A stretch of 64,000 nucleotides of DNA from positions 123,492,871 through 123,556,870 of the forward strand of contig CM076848.1 of NCBI GenBank assembly GCA_039519185.1. Reading direction: 5' to 3'. This document shows positions 44,456-55,205 of the stretch, in pieces (position 1 is the first letter of the stretch; every line of letters begins with the position of its first letter). The notes below the pieces were generated by a model. That model had not been told where the DNA came from. It ran no database searches and saw only the letters and a program-made list of their open reading frames with translations. A program made the position numbers and the translations under genes. The stretch comes from Astragalus membranaceus. Its lineage: Eukaryota; Streptophyta; Magnoliopsida; Fabales; Fabaceae.

Positions 44456-44723
44456 GGAGTAGCAAGAGAAAAGTTCGAGTAGTGATGATGTGAAAGATAG
44501 ATATTTTGGTCGGCTGCTATTGGTAGGTCTCTTGCTGCCCTGTCAGGAGGTCAGTGAGCGCCCGGGGGGGGGGGGGGGGTACCTGCAAATCCACTCCGAC
44601 GCTCAAGTCAGTATGAGAATATGCTAGTGAATTTGCAAGGGAAGAGTGTGTACCTCGTAAATGGCTATGCGAGTCGATATTTATAGGAAATCGCGCCCGT
44701 TTGTGGATCGTCAAATCAGCGGA
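44456..44723 (-). repeat. Leader and partial LTR of the same minus-strand gypsy element
   Basis: On the minus strand: CCTATAAATATCG (TATA-like, about 44678-44690), then ACTGACTTGAGCGTCGGAGT, GGATTTGCAGGTACC and a C run. The CTTGAGCGTCGGAGTG...GCAGGTACC pattern is, to my knowledge, common in Tat-type plant gypsy LTRs. It is cut at 44723 by B2, and the LTR probably continues at 54539. Confidence 0.55.
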
Positions 44724-44744
44724 CACTACAACAGATTTAAGCTT

Positions 44745-45150
44745 TGGGAGCGCTTTTTTTAGGCCATAGGGAGCGCTTTCGGGCGCTCCTAAAGCTAGCG
44801 CTCCTGTTGCAAATCACCCAAAGGGAGCGCTCGAAAAGCGCTCCCAAAAAACAGGCAAGAGGAGCGCTTTTTATCACAAGCGCTCCTTATTCCTAGACGC
44901 GCTAAGACAATAAGGAGCGCTTACTGTAAAAAAGCGCTCCTCATGGTCTTAAGCAAAGGGAGCGCTTTTTACAGTAAGCGCTCCTTATTCCTAGGCGCTA
45001 AGACAATAAGGAGCGCTTACTGTAAAAAGCGCTCCTCATGGTCTTAAGAAAAGGGAGCGCTTTTTATTAAAAGCGCTCCTTATTCCTAGGCGCGCTAAGA
45101 CCATAGGTAGCGTTTTTTACAGAAAGCGCTACCAATGCCTAATTTTTTCT
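44745..45150. repeat. Left subterminal repeats of B2 (AGCGCT family)
   Basis: About 17 AGCGCT cores, mostly as GGAGCGCTTTTT facing AAAAGCGCTCC, so neighbouring units form hairpins. The last unit has GTAGCGTTTTTTACAG. Confidence 0.9.
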
Positions 45151-45482
45151 TTAAGAAAGTTTTGCCTGTTTCTGCCAATTCTCAGCTCCCTGCAATCAGA
45201 AACCAGCAACAACCAGAAACCAACAACCAGCAACAAAGTTCCAAATAAAATTCCAAATCAATAACCAATTTCAAATCAATTTCCAACTAATTTATAAATC
45301 CAACATACATCCTCATGTACCAATCAACATATGTGTCAACAAAAATGTGCCAACATATAAATCTTCATGTAACAAAAGATCAACAAAAATTACATAACTC
45401 TTCATGTACCAAAAGATGAACAAAAATTACAACATATCCAATATGAGGTACTACAAAAATAGGATATCCAAAAAAAATTACA
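45151..45482. other. 3' non-coding region of the B2 accessory gene
   Basis: A/T-rich with repeated CAACCAGAAACCAACAACCA and ACAAAAATTACA phrases. No gene is seen. The polyadenylation site of the accessory gene would lie here. Confidence 0.5.
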
Positions 45483-46496
45483 TCAAGTTTGATTTGAATT
45501 AATCAAACCGGCAACATGACGACACCACTCTCCTTTCAGCTGAGTAAGTTCCTCATCAGAAAATTGAGCTCCACACACATATTCAGGAAAATACTGAAAA
45601 AATAAAATAAAATGAACTTAGAATTATATCAATATCAATTAGATATTGAATTACTTGTCAAAAAACAAACTATCAAATTACATACATGGATTGGGATTTC
45701 CATTTGGTTGTGAGTGATGATGTCCTTCATAAACTTCATTACATAGTACCCGCAATCATCGAAGTTTGGTTGTTTGGGACCCTATAAAACAAAAGATTAC
45801 TTAGTTATTAAATATAATTAATTACATATGCAAAAGAATATTGATTATAAACTTACCCTTATTGCTATCCATTTTGTAGAGGATGATGATTTTCTATACG
45901 CAGTCCTGACATCACGCAATCCCCAATAAGTTGCCAAAGCACTGAAACAACATCATATATATAACTATATTAATCGAAATATACATAATTTAAATTATGA
46001 AATATACGAGAGATCTAAATACACACCTATTAAATACTCTCACCAACTTTGGGTAGTTGTTGTAATGACCTAGCAGTGAATCCAAATAGAAAATCACATC
46101 TCTTTTGGGATCAATTGCCAACAATATCCAATGGGTCCTATAAAAATTTTGAATAATCAAATTAATCAAGCTTTGAGGTTTAAAAGACAGAGTAAATAAT
46201 CAGCAAGTATAATTTTTGAATACTCACCCTAAGTTGATGGGTGCCAAAAACAAAGTATCACAACTTAATTGATGTGCTAGTGCCAAACGCCGATCGATAT
46301 TGTCTTTAACCTCTACCTTGCGTCTTTCCATTTGTTCCTTGCATTTTTCTATATGAACTTTTGACATTGTTTTATCCAGGGGGATATTCAGTAGAAAAGT
46401 ACTTTCGGGGCATAAGAACACAAATCGTTGTGTTTGATCCATTGGGACCAATATCTCATGGTACAAATACCTTTAATTAAAATGTATACAAATTAA

Positions 46497-46548
<52 letters not shown>

Positions 46549-48937
46549 CCAATAAGTGAAATAATAAGATAGATACGTACCTGATATATGCTCTAATAGT
46601 AGTAGCACTTGCCCACTCGTGCTCATATATCACTGCGAGTTCCTCTTGATTCAAACCCAGTGTTTGCTCCTCTCCAAAAATTTCTTTATCCATCAATGAC
46701 TCTATTATGGTTCCACTACCCATGTGGTTTGATGCATGGATTTTTAAATAGCTGATGAACTCCATGGGATCATTAGAAGATCTGCCAGCAATAGAAGGGG
46801 AAGGTCGGGATTCACGAACATTCCCACTAACTTTGTCACCCTTGCCAGCAATAGACCGGGAAAGTTGGGATTCGCGAACATTCCCACTAACTTTCTCACC
46901 CTTGCCAGCAATAGAAGGGGAAGGTTGGGATTCGCGAACATTCTCACTAACTTTGTCACCCTTTCCAGCAGTAGAAGAGAAAGGTTGAGATCTTCCTTTG
47001 CCAACACTCCGACTAACTTTAGATTTTGCCCTTTGTGATACCTATATATTTAGAAAATAATTAGTTAGTAACAAATATAGTTGGAAAGATAATATATGAA
47101 AATGATATAATAAATTACTAACAAATATAATGTCACTTACATTGATAAGGTTTACTGGCCATGCCACAAAGGTACCAATTGCATCATCCACAGTCATGAT
47201 CTCTATACTGTTTACTGGTACAGGCAAGTTTGCATCCCCTACAATTGCAACGTCAACTCTGACCCGCATATGATTTTCGGGTATGGGTAGATTATGCAGT
47301 AAGGTGCCCAGTTCGTTACAAATTAATCCTCTTGCGACCAATTTAAGCGGGTTTGATATATATAGTTCACAATCATTATTGTTACCCTAAATCAATAATA
47401 AACAAAAATTAGAATATGTATAAATTGATGTAATATGTACGAGAAAAATATGATCTAATGATTAATACCTCATTGGACGCAATGGTACAACTATCTCTGA
47501 AGCTATCAAGCTTAGGGGATGGTAGATCGGTCCTCGGTCCAACTCTATCTTTTAATTCTGCAACTTCTTCCATTAGCTTGAACACCATTTGTTCCAACTG
47601 TGCTTTTCTACTTTCCTTTTTTTTATGCTTATTTGGACCCCAAAAAGAGGTCGGGGTAACACCAAATCCCAAACCTCTCAGACGGCCCGAATACTCTTCA
47701 CGTTCCAAAGCACGGCCAAGGATGTCATTCTCATCATCACAGTCAATTATCTCTCCGTGTTCTATTGATTGTGATATAGACTCCTGATTCACAAAAATTA
47801 TAAGTATGATAAAGTAAGTTAATTACAAAAAAAAATTAATTTTATCATACTTACAATTCTTTGAGACACCTCTTTCGTTTTCGGATCGCTAATCACACCC
47901 TCTTTGTTTACTCGGGCTTCTAGCCACAAAACATGTCGGTCAATGGATTCTTGAGTTGGATCTTTCCCGACCTCCACTAGCTGTTAAAATTTACCAATTA
48001 TTAATAAATACATCAAATGATTCATTTATAATAGTGAAAGTTGATATAAATGATGTTGTGTCTACCATTTTTTCTTCAATGTCTTGATAACCCTTAACAC
48101 CGCCTCTATAAGGGAAATCAGGACTTCTTGCTCTCTCTCGATTTTCATTGCATAATGTCTATATAGAAACATAAATATACATTAATGCATAATAATTGTC
48201 AAATATAGTTAAGTTAAAAGGTAATTGTACAAACCAAGAAGTCATCATCTTCGGTGCGTTTGGTTATAAAGGCATTCCAATCCTCCTGTGTTATAATCCC
48301 ACAATATAGAGGTGGGGGATGGTGTATGAGGTTCCCTTCATCATCTCTCATCCATTTATTTTTTAGGATAGTTCTGAACTTCCTATGTAACTTTCCGGCT
48401 TTCATAAGACAGAATTCTTTGCGAGACTCATCCACATCAAAATAAGTCTGCTTACACACAAACAATGAAAAAATAATGTTATCATAATATTTGTTATCTC
48501 TCTAATTAACAAATATTAGAGAGATAGTTCTGAACTTCCTATGTAAACAGTTTGTATACCTGGATCAAACACCATAGCTCCTCTTTGAGTCTTTCCAAAG
48601 CGAGATTACGTCTATCATGCCATCTAGTTATTGTAATCGGTATCGTTTGCTTCACTTTAGTACCAATGAAGCTAGTCAGCTGTTTACCATTTGGACCAAA
48701 TGGTTGGCCTTTAACATTCCATTGGACCTGCATTATTACTTATGTAAATTAGATATAACAAACAATTTAAACTAAGTAATAAATTTAGTTAATTAGTAAG
48801 TATCTTACTTGAAGTTTAGGAAGTCCTTTACTCGCCCGATTGATTATATTCTTTTTAACAGTCATTCCACGGCGAGAGGCCTTTTTTGGGGGCTCATGAT
48901 CACTCTCACGAGCACTATCATGACTATCCGATGTCAT
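45483..48937 (-). CDS. B2 accessory protein: Transposase_24-like + DUF8039-like + Ulp1 (C48) protease, 13 exons, 798 aa
   Basis: Exons (minus): 48937-48809, 48727-48560, 48447-48235, 48158-48066, 47980-47855, 47783-47469, 47386-47141, 47041-46581, 46470-46228, 46137-46027, 45941-45857, 45781-45686, 45593-45483. All introns are GT-AG and the total of 2397 nt keeps one frame. Residues about 44-330 resemble Transposase_24, the DNA-binding TNPA-type part of CACTA systems (KEFCLMKAGKLHRKFR, SIDRHVLWLEAR, DILGRALEREEYSGRLRGLG). About 349-430 is DUF8039-like (GTFVAWPVNLINV). About 440-510 is a tandem KGDKVSGNVRES repeat. About 585-798 is a C48/Ulp1 SUMO-protease-like domain: His667 in HWILL, Asp684 in FYLDS, Gln734 and Cys740 in KQPNFDDCGYY, with the family's spacing. 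Likely nuclear, binding the AGCGCT repeats and cleaving SUMO; both roles are inferred. Confidence 0.85.
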
Positions 48938-49107
48938 CTGACCTGCAATAAAACATAATCAGTGTTATTGTTATATTTATACAGTTTAGATAACCTAAAA
49001 GATGAATAAAGAAGAGACAAGAAAAAAAATGCCTAAAAGTAAGTTTAGATTACCTAAAAGATGAATAAAGAATAGACAAGCAAAAAATGCCTAAAAGTAA
49101 GTTTAGA

Positions 49108-52100
49108 TTACCTTTTCCTTTTCCTCGATACAATTTTATTTACAATTTGCTTATTCATACTTTTTCCTCTTCGCTTCTTGGTACTTTGTTTTCGACGAAA
49201 GGTAATTCCATCGCTATGATCATTTCTAATATACACAACATCCTCTTTAGAAGTACTTCTCCCTAGTATTGGTTGTGATGTCCCGAAGAAAGGATCATCC
49301 TCAATATAAACATCTTCGGGTGCTTTATCACCAATGTCATTAACCAATAGTTTTTTGTTTGTCAATGGAACAATGGACCAATTGATATCAACTGGATCAG
49401 TGACATAAAACACTTGTTGAGCTTGCGAGGCTAAAATAAAAGGCTCATCTTTATACCCAGACTTGTTGAAATTCACCCGCATGAACCCTGACTCATCCAT
49501 CTGTACACCATTATTATTGTCAACCCACTTACATTGGAACACAGGCTCACGAAAAAAATTGTAATCCAACTCCCATATGTGTTCAATGACTCCAAAGTAT
49601 GACATATTAGCGTAAATGGGATTTCTGTCTTTGGCACCTGATGTATGCATAGATTGAGCTACAAGAGTCACCCCACTATTTTGCATTTTACTCCGATCAT
49701 CATGGTTTTTTGTATAGAACGTGTACCCGTTTTGTAGATAGCTGGTATAAGAGAAAACATGTATATTTGGACCTTTTGCTAACCATCTCAATCTGTCAGA
49801 AATCAAGGTAGGATTCAAAGCAAACTCTAAAGAAATGTGATTTCTTAGCCACACTATGAAACTCCTATTGTGTTCTTTTCTTAACCAAACTTGACCCTTA
49901 CTTGGGTAATCACTCTTAAGCATGTCCATGTGCTTCGCAACATATGAATCAACCTCATTGTCATTGTGCAGAACATATAAGTGTGCTTGCTCTAGTTCTT
50001 TCCTTGATACCATCACTATTTTGCTTCCTGTCATCCCTTTACCAATGCTTCCTGTGTGACGCTCCCTTGGAAGCCCCACAGTATGTTCAACACTAGATAG
50101 ATAGTCGGTGCAAAACTCAATAGCTTCTTCAACTATATAGCGCTCAGCAATACAACCCTCGGGCCGTGATCGATTTTTAACATATCCTTTTAATATCTTC
50201 ATGTAACGCTCAAACGGGTACATCCATCTCATGTAACATGGGCCACACAACTGTGTCTCTCTAACCAGATGAACTATTAGATGAATCATTATGTCAAAGA
50301 ATGAAGGTGGGAAAAACATCTCAAGCTCACATAATGTGACAGTAATTGATCTTTGCAACGCTGGCAACTTTCCAGGGTCAATCACTCTACTACAAATCGC
50401 CTTAAAGAAGAAACAAAGTTTAGTTATGGCCTGACACACTTTGTTGGGCAAAATGGATCGTATACCAATGGGTAACAAATTCTCCATGATAACATGACAA
50501 TCATGAGACTTTAGAGACTTCAACTTGAGGTCTTTCATCGATACAAGGTTCGTAACATTTGAAGAGAACCCCTCTGGAACTTTAACTCCATGAAGAAACT
50601 TACAAAAGACAATTTTCTCCTTTTTAGATAGAGTATGAGCTGCCGGAGGTAGATACGTACGTGTACCCTTCTTTATCGGACCCAATTCGGGTCTCAACCC
50701 CATACTAACCAAGTCCAACCTTGCATTGATGGTATCTTTAGTCTTTCCTGGCATATTGAGTAAGGTACCAATAACACTTTCGAAGACATTTTTTTCCACA
50801 TGCATCACATCAATGAAATGCCTTACATGTAATGACTTCCAGTATGGCAACTCAAAGAAAATCGACTTTTTTTTCCACCCTCTTTTGGCAAGCTCTCCTG
50901 CAAAAGGCTTCCCAAATTTAATATTCAAATCTTTCACCTTTTCAAATATTTGTTCACCCGTCAAAGGCGGTGGAGCTTTACGGGTTTCTGAATTCCCATT
51001 GAATGCCTTTCTCCACAGTCGATACTGATGTGTTGGAAGCAAAAATCTACGATGACCAAGGTAGATATTCTTCTTACCATGTTCCAACCACATCCAATCT
51101 GTATTATCTTCACATATAGGGCATGCACACTGACCTTTGTTACTGTACCCAGATAAATTGCCATATGCTGGAAAGTCATTAATTGTGCCAAAAATCATAG
51201 CCCTTAGGGTGAAACTCTCTTCTCTGAACCCATCATACACCTCTACGCCAGTCTCCCACAGTAGCTTCAAGTCTTCAATCAAAGGAGCCAAGTATACATC
51301 AATATCATTTCCCGGTTGTTTGGGACCGGAAATTAACAAAGACAACATCATATACTTGCGTTTCATACAAAGCCATGGAGGTAAGTTATAAATCGCCAAA
51401 ATCACGGGCCATGTACTGTGGGAGCTACTCTGGATACCGTGCGGGTTAAATCCATCGGCAGACAATGCAAGTCGAAGGTTTCTTGATTCCCCCCCGAAAT
51501 CAGGATAATCAATATCAATTTTTTTCCATTGCGGAGAATCCGCCGGATGTCGTAGCAAGCCATCTTTAATCCTTTCATCCTCATGCCAAGTCAAGTGTTT
51601 TGCATCTTCTGAACTACGGTACATGCGCCTAAATCGAGGAATTATAGGAAAATACCACAACACCTTTTCTGGAGCAGATTCTTTCTTCTTATACCGCGAT
51701 GCATTACATTTTGGACACGACTTTAACAATGCATGTTCATTCCGAAATAATATGCAATCATTGGGACAAGCGTGTATCTTCTCATAGTTCAAGCCAATGG
51801 TGCCTAGCATTTGTTTTGCATCATACGTCCGAGAAGGGAGCACATTATCCTTTGGCAACATATCTTTCAATAGTGCGAGTAATTCCGTAAAGCTCTTATC
51901 CGTCCATCCGTGACAAGTTTTCAAGTTATACAACTTTATCACAGCCAATAATTTTGTGAACTCGGTACAACCGGCATACACCGGTGTCTCCGCGTCGGTT
52001 ATCAACTTCTCAAACCTTTGAGGACAATCATTAAGATCATCTTCAACAGCCTTTGTCATCTCTTCAAATTGGTCGCCATCAAATGTATATTTTTCGGTGT

Positions 52101-52380
52101 CAACCGGCGCACATTTCTCAGTACTATTATTCATATTTGAATATTCGCCTCTCACCTCACCGTGCATTGTCCAACAAGTATAACTTTGATCGATTCCGTA
52201 GGCCTTTAAATGTCCTTCCAGCTCAACTGCAGTAACTAGGTTTACATAACAACACTGTAAACAAGGACATTTGAATTTACAAGAAGCTCCCAATCGTCGA
52301 ACAGCAAAGTTAACAAAATATTCTACTCCGTCGACATATTCCTTCGAAAGACGATTTGCAGACATCCACTTTCGATCCAT
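49108..52380 (-). CDS. tnp2: TNP2 transposase of B2, 1090 aa, intact
   Basis: Single uninterrupted frame, ATG at 52378-52380, stop at 49108. N-terminal Transpos_assoc-like region (residues 1-75, MDRKWMSANRLSKEY and a CPCLQCC cluster). Transposase_21-like core from about 200 to 560, with YFPIIPRFRRMY, LLRHPADSPQWKKID, LALSADGFNPHG, INDFPAYGNLSGYSNKG and FIDVMHVEKNVFE. DUF4218-like block at about 650-765 (LPALQRSITVTLCELEMFFP, MRWMYPFERYMKILKGY). DUF4216-like block at about 925-1010 (YFGVIEHIWELDYNFF). A basic KRKR end could serve nuclear import. It should excise and reinsert elements by acting on the CACTA ends. The accessory gene starts 170 bp downstream on the same strand. The length is in the normal range for plant TNP2 proteins. 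Confidence 0.95.
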   Translation of the reverse strand: MDRKWMSANRLSKEYVDGVEYFVNFAVRRLGASCKFKCPCLQCCYVNLVTAVELEGHLKAYGIDQSYTCWTMHGEVRGEYSNMNNSTEKCAPVDTEKYTFDGDQFEEMTKAVEDDLNDCPQRFEKLITDAETPVYAGCTEFTKLLAVIKLYNLKTCHGWTDKSFTELLALLKDMLPKDNVLPSRTYDAKQMLGTIGLNYEKIHACPNDCILFRNEHALLKSCPKCNASRYKKKESAPEKVLWYFPIIPRFRRMYRSSEDAKHLTWHEDERIKDGLLRHPADSPQWKKIDIDYPDFGGESRNLRLALSADGFNPHGIQSSSHSTWPVILAIYNLPPWLCMKRKYMMLSLLISGPKQPGNDIDVYLAPLIEDLKLLWETGVEVYDGFREESFTLRAMIFGTINDFPAYGNLSGYSNKGQCACPICEDNTDWMWLEHGKKNIYLGHRRFLLPTHQYRLWRKAFNGNSETRKAPPPLTGEQIFEKVKDLNIKFGKPFAGELAKRGWKKKSIFFELPYWKSLHVRHFIDVMHVEKNVFESVIGTLLNMPGKTKDTINARLDLVSMGLRPELGPIKKGTRTYLPPAAHTLSKKEKIVFCKFLHGVKVPEGFSSNVTNLVSMKDLKLKSLKSHDCHVIMENLLPIGIRSILPNKVCQAITKLCFFFKAICSRVIDPGKLPALQRSITVTLCELEMFFPPSFFDIMIHLIVHLVRETQLCGPCYMRWMYPFERYMKILKGYVKNRSRPEGCIAERYIVEEAIEFCTDYLSSVEHTVGLPRERHTGSIGKGMTGSKIVMVSRKELEQAHLYVLHNDNEVDSYVAKHMDMLKSDYPSKGQVWLRKEHNRSFIVWLRNHISLEFALNPTLISDRLRWLAKGPNIHVFSYTSYLQNGYTFYTKNHDDRSKMQNSGVTLVAQSMHTSGAKDRNPIYANMSYFGVIEHIWELDYNFFREPVFQCKWVDNNNGVQMDESGFMRVNFNKSGYKDEPFILASQAQQVFYVTDPVDINWSIVPLTNKKLLVNDIGDKAPEDVYIEDDPFFGTSQPILGRSTSKEDVVYIRNDHSDGITFRRKQSTKKRRGKSMNKQIVNKIVSRKRKR

Positions 52381-54257
52381 ATTTATCCAAAATTGATAAT
52401 AAATAGGAACTATGAAAAATATGAGAGTTCAATAAGCCCTGCAACGCATACACTTATCACATTTCTTGTAGAAATCAAATTATTAAAATAATCAAAAGAT
52501 GATATTTCTCATCATCACCAGTACGCACAACTCACTAGTTAAAATGAAAAATATGAGAGTTCAATAAGCCCTGCAACGCATACCCTGAACTTGTTTCTCA
52601 AATAAGATCAAAATGAAAATACACGTTGCTTAAGTTTCAATTAGCTCACAAGTTACAGTCACAGAATTATTGGAACACAACATCAATGTATAATACTAAA
52701 GCAACATAACCAGTCAGCCAACAAAATTGAGTTATTCTAAACTTGTATTTTATAAAGCATAGTGATTGCTAACCTTTATAAGTGGGACAAGAGGAAGATG
52801 AATGGAAGTTGGATAACAACCAGGGTTTGCGACAAGGCGTGCAGTCTTTATTTCCTCTCTTAAAACCTCAGTCAATCTATGTACAGCTTCTTCCTGTTAC
52901 AGATACCTAGATAAACTCAGCATGAAGAATTTTAATAGTGCATCCAAGATTTTTTTCATGACCAAAGAAGTAAGAAAAATCTAGTTTATTTTCACCAAAA
53001 TCAGTTAGCCAACAAAATCTGTTTATTTTCAGCAGCACCCAAGATTATCTTCACACCGAATTCCTAGTTGTATCAGCCAACAAAATGAAATCTGATGTAT
53101 CAGCCTAGTTGTATCAATGTATTGGAACACAACATCCTAGTTGTATCAAGCTATACTACCCATTCAGCATGCCACATGACAATTCAATCAACAAAACTAC
53201 TCGTTATCTTGAAGCATAGAAAGACTAACACTGTAACTCAAAATTGATACATTAGAGGCTAAAACCAGAATTATAGTTAACAGCCTGACCAATGAGAGAT
53301 TAAATATAGTTTACATACTTACAAGGAACTATAATCAAAAAATAAAACCACCAGTTAGAAATACTAACTCTTACCACTTGAAATGAAATGTAAATAAAAA
53401 CAAGTACTAATTAACTGCTACCACTTGAATCAATGTTCTTATTGAGGTTGCTTTTACATTTACAGTCAATGGTTGACCAGTGTATTTGTCCATCTAAAGT
53501 TACTGTTATTTCCTTTTCACTCTGAAAATTTACCCAATATGTTTATATAATCAGGTTGCGATACAAACAATAATATTTGTACATTTGGATATGCTGGATG
53601 TTATCTAAATTCTTTTCGTGTACTGTAGCACATGAAGGGAACTTTGCAGCATACATGTTTGCTGGTAGTTTTTGGAAGTTATTAGGTGTATTTGTTTAGT
53701 GAAGACAACCATGATTTAGTTTGTGCCCTACAAAATCCCTTCTGATAGGAACCCGAATCAAGATGAAATAGGAAACTGTATTATTGATTGAAAAACTAGG
53801 AAAATGTATTACAGGAGGATCTCTCCTATAATCCCAGAGCAAATGCTCCTTAGAGAAACCAATGTTCTCTTCCAACAAATCTGTTTAAAAAATGGAAGAA
53901 AAAGAAGAGGAAGAAAAAAACTAACCCACGGGGAGTGTGTACGCGGCGGAGGGAGGAGAGGCGTACGCGGCGGAGGTCGCAGCAAACACGGAAGGAAGGC
54001 GGAGGATTGAGAGCGTACGCGGTGGAGGGAGGAGAGGCGAGTGTGGTGGCGTGGTCGAAGGAGAGCGAGGTCGAAGGAGAGACGGCGTGGTCTAAGGCGG
54101 CGGCGCAGGGTGGAGGAGGCGAGGGTGGAGCGTTTAGTGTTTCAGCGTTTGGAGATTTTTGCCTTTTCAGCGTTGAGGAAGGAGAGCGTACAGTGTATTG
54201 GAAGGGTTTTTTGGGTTTCTGTGAAGGAGAGCGTACGTACTGTGTAATATTTTAGAA
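52381..54257 (-). promoter_or_regulatory. 5' region of B2: leader and probable promoter
   Basis: A 1.9-kb segment between the TNP2 start and the right subterminal repeats. It contains the phrase AATATGAGAGTTCAATAAGC twice (about 52418 and 52548). At 53890-54240 there is a GGCGGAGG/GCGTACGC-rich stretch, C/T-rich on the coding strand, as in plant leaders. The open frames at 53804-54255 run against the gene direction and have only low-complexity Arg/Gly/Glu content. No precise TATA or transcription start can be assigned. Confidence 0.45.
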
Positions 54258-54510
54258 ATTGAGCATAGGTAGCGCTTTCAGAAAAGCGCCCCTGATGGGG
54301 TATGCGAGATCAGGAATAAGGAGCGCTTTTTAGAAAGCGCTCCTGATGGGGTATGCGAGATCAAGCATAGGTAGCGCTTTTTTAAAAAGCGCTCCTTATT
54401 CTTGATCTCGCATACCCCATCAGGAGCGCTTTCTAAAAAGCGCTCCTTATTCCTGATCTCGCATACCCCATCAGGGGCGCTTTTTTAGAAGCGCTACTAA
54501 ATGGTGCGCT
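54258..54510. repeat. Right subterminal repeats of B2
   Basis: AGCGCTTTTTAGAAAGCGCT units with TGATGGGGTATGCGAGATCA spacers. The array turns to inverted orientation near 54400, making a long palindrome of about 75-bp arms (54290-54370 against 54395-54475). Confidence 0.85.
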
Positions 54511-54538
54511 CTTTTTTTTTGCTTTTGGCGTAGTGGGA

Positions 54539-55143
54539 ATTGATGTTAACCATCCAAGCGTGATTGGGCTTGTATGTTGTGGATATGGGCCAAAGTGATT
54601 GGGCCAATCCATATCCATTGCTAAATGCACCTCCTGGAATTGCTAAATGGACCTCTTGGTCCAGTCCAGAACAATTACATTTTCAAAAATTCTACCAACC
54701 TGTGGTAGAATGTATTTTAACATAATATTATAAAATGGTTATTATTTTCAAGTTTACCAAATAAAGAAAGTAAAATGTATTTGATCCTTAATATAATAAA
54801 AAAAATTTATTAATTTTATGTGACAAAAGAATTTTCTATCTTTCTTTTAAATTTTTTTGACCAAAATCTTTCATATAATTATTAAGTACAATTAATCAAA
54901 TTTTAAATATATTTTAAAATTTTACCAACTTGATATAAAATGTATTTGACCTTAATACTATAAAATGGTTATTACTTTAATGTGAACCAAATAAGGGAAG
55001 TAAAATTCATATGACCCTTAATATGTCATTAATTTTAAGTTGACCAAACAATTAATTTTGTATATTTCGTATAATTAATAAGTAGAATTAAATGAAAAAA
55101 CTTAAATTAAGGGTTGATGATAATTACATTTGTAAATTATTGG
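54539..55143. other. Spacer between B2 and the second SPH gene
   Basis: 54539-54660 (with GTGATTGGGC and GGGCCAATCCATATCC) probably continues the gypsy LTR interrupted by B2. The rest is A/T-rich, with TTAATATNATAAAATGGTTATTA-like phrases repeated at about 54722 and 54955. No gene is seen. Confidence 0.45.
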
Positions 55144-55153
55144 TCTATATAAA
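55144..55153 (+). promoter_or_regulatory. Probable TATA box of the second SPH gene
   Basis: CTATATAAAT lies about 60 bp before the ATG at 55206, the same spacing as in the first SPH gene. Confidence 0.65.
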
Positions 55154-55205
55154 TGTGTTTATGCTTGAATAAACCTTACAAGTGTGTTCACTTCATAAAT
55201 TCAAA

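Larger units (their letters stand above)
44724..54535 (-). mobile_element. CACTA element B2, complete, TSD GGA
   Basis: Ends are CACTACAACAGATTT (44724) and TTTTGGCGTAGTG (54535); GGA flanks both sides (44721-44723, 54536-54538). At 9812 bp it carries two minus-strand genes, TNP2 (49108-52380) followed by an accessory gene (45483-48937), plus AGCGCT subterminal arrays at both ends. Promoter activity is expected at the right end. I found no stop or frameshift in either gene, which makes this a candidate autonomous element able to mobilise B1. Confidence 0.95.

Noticed and set aside
53804..54255. Arg/Gly/Glu-rich frames on the + strand
   Set aside because: They run antisense to the B2 genes, in its leader region, and are low complexity.
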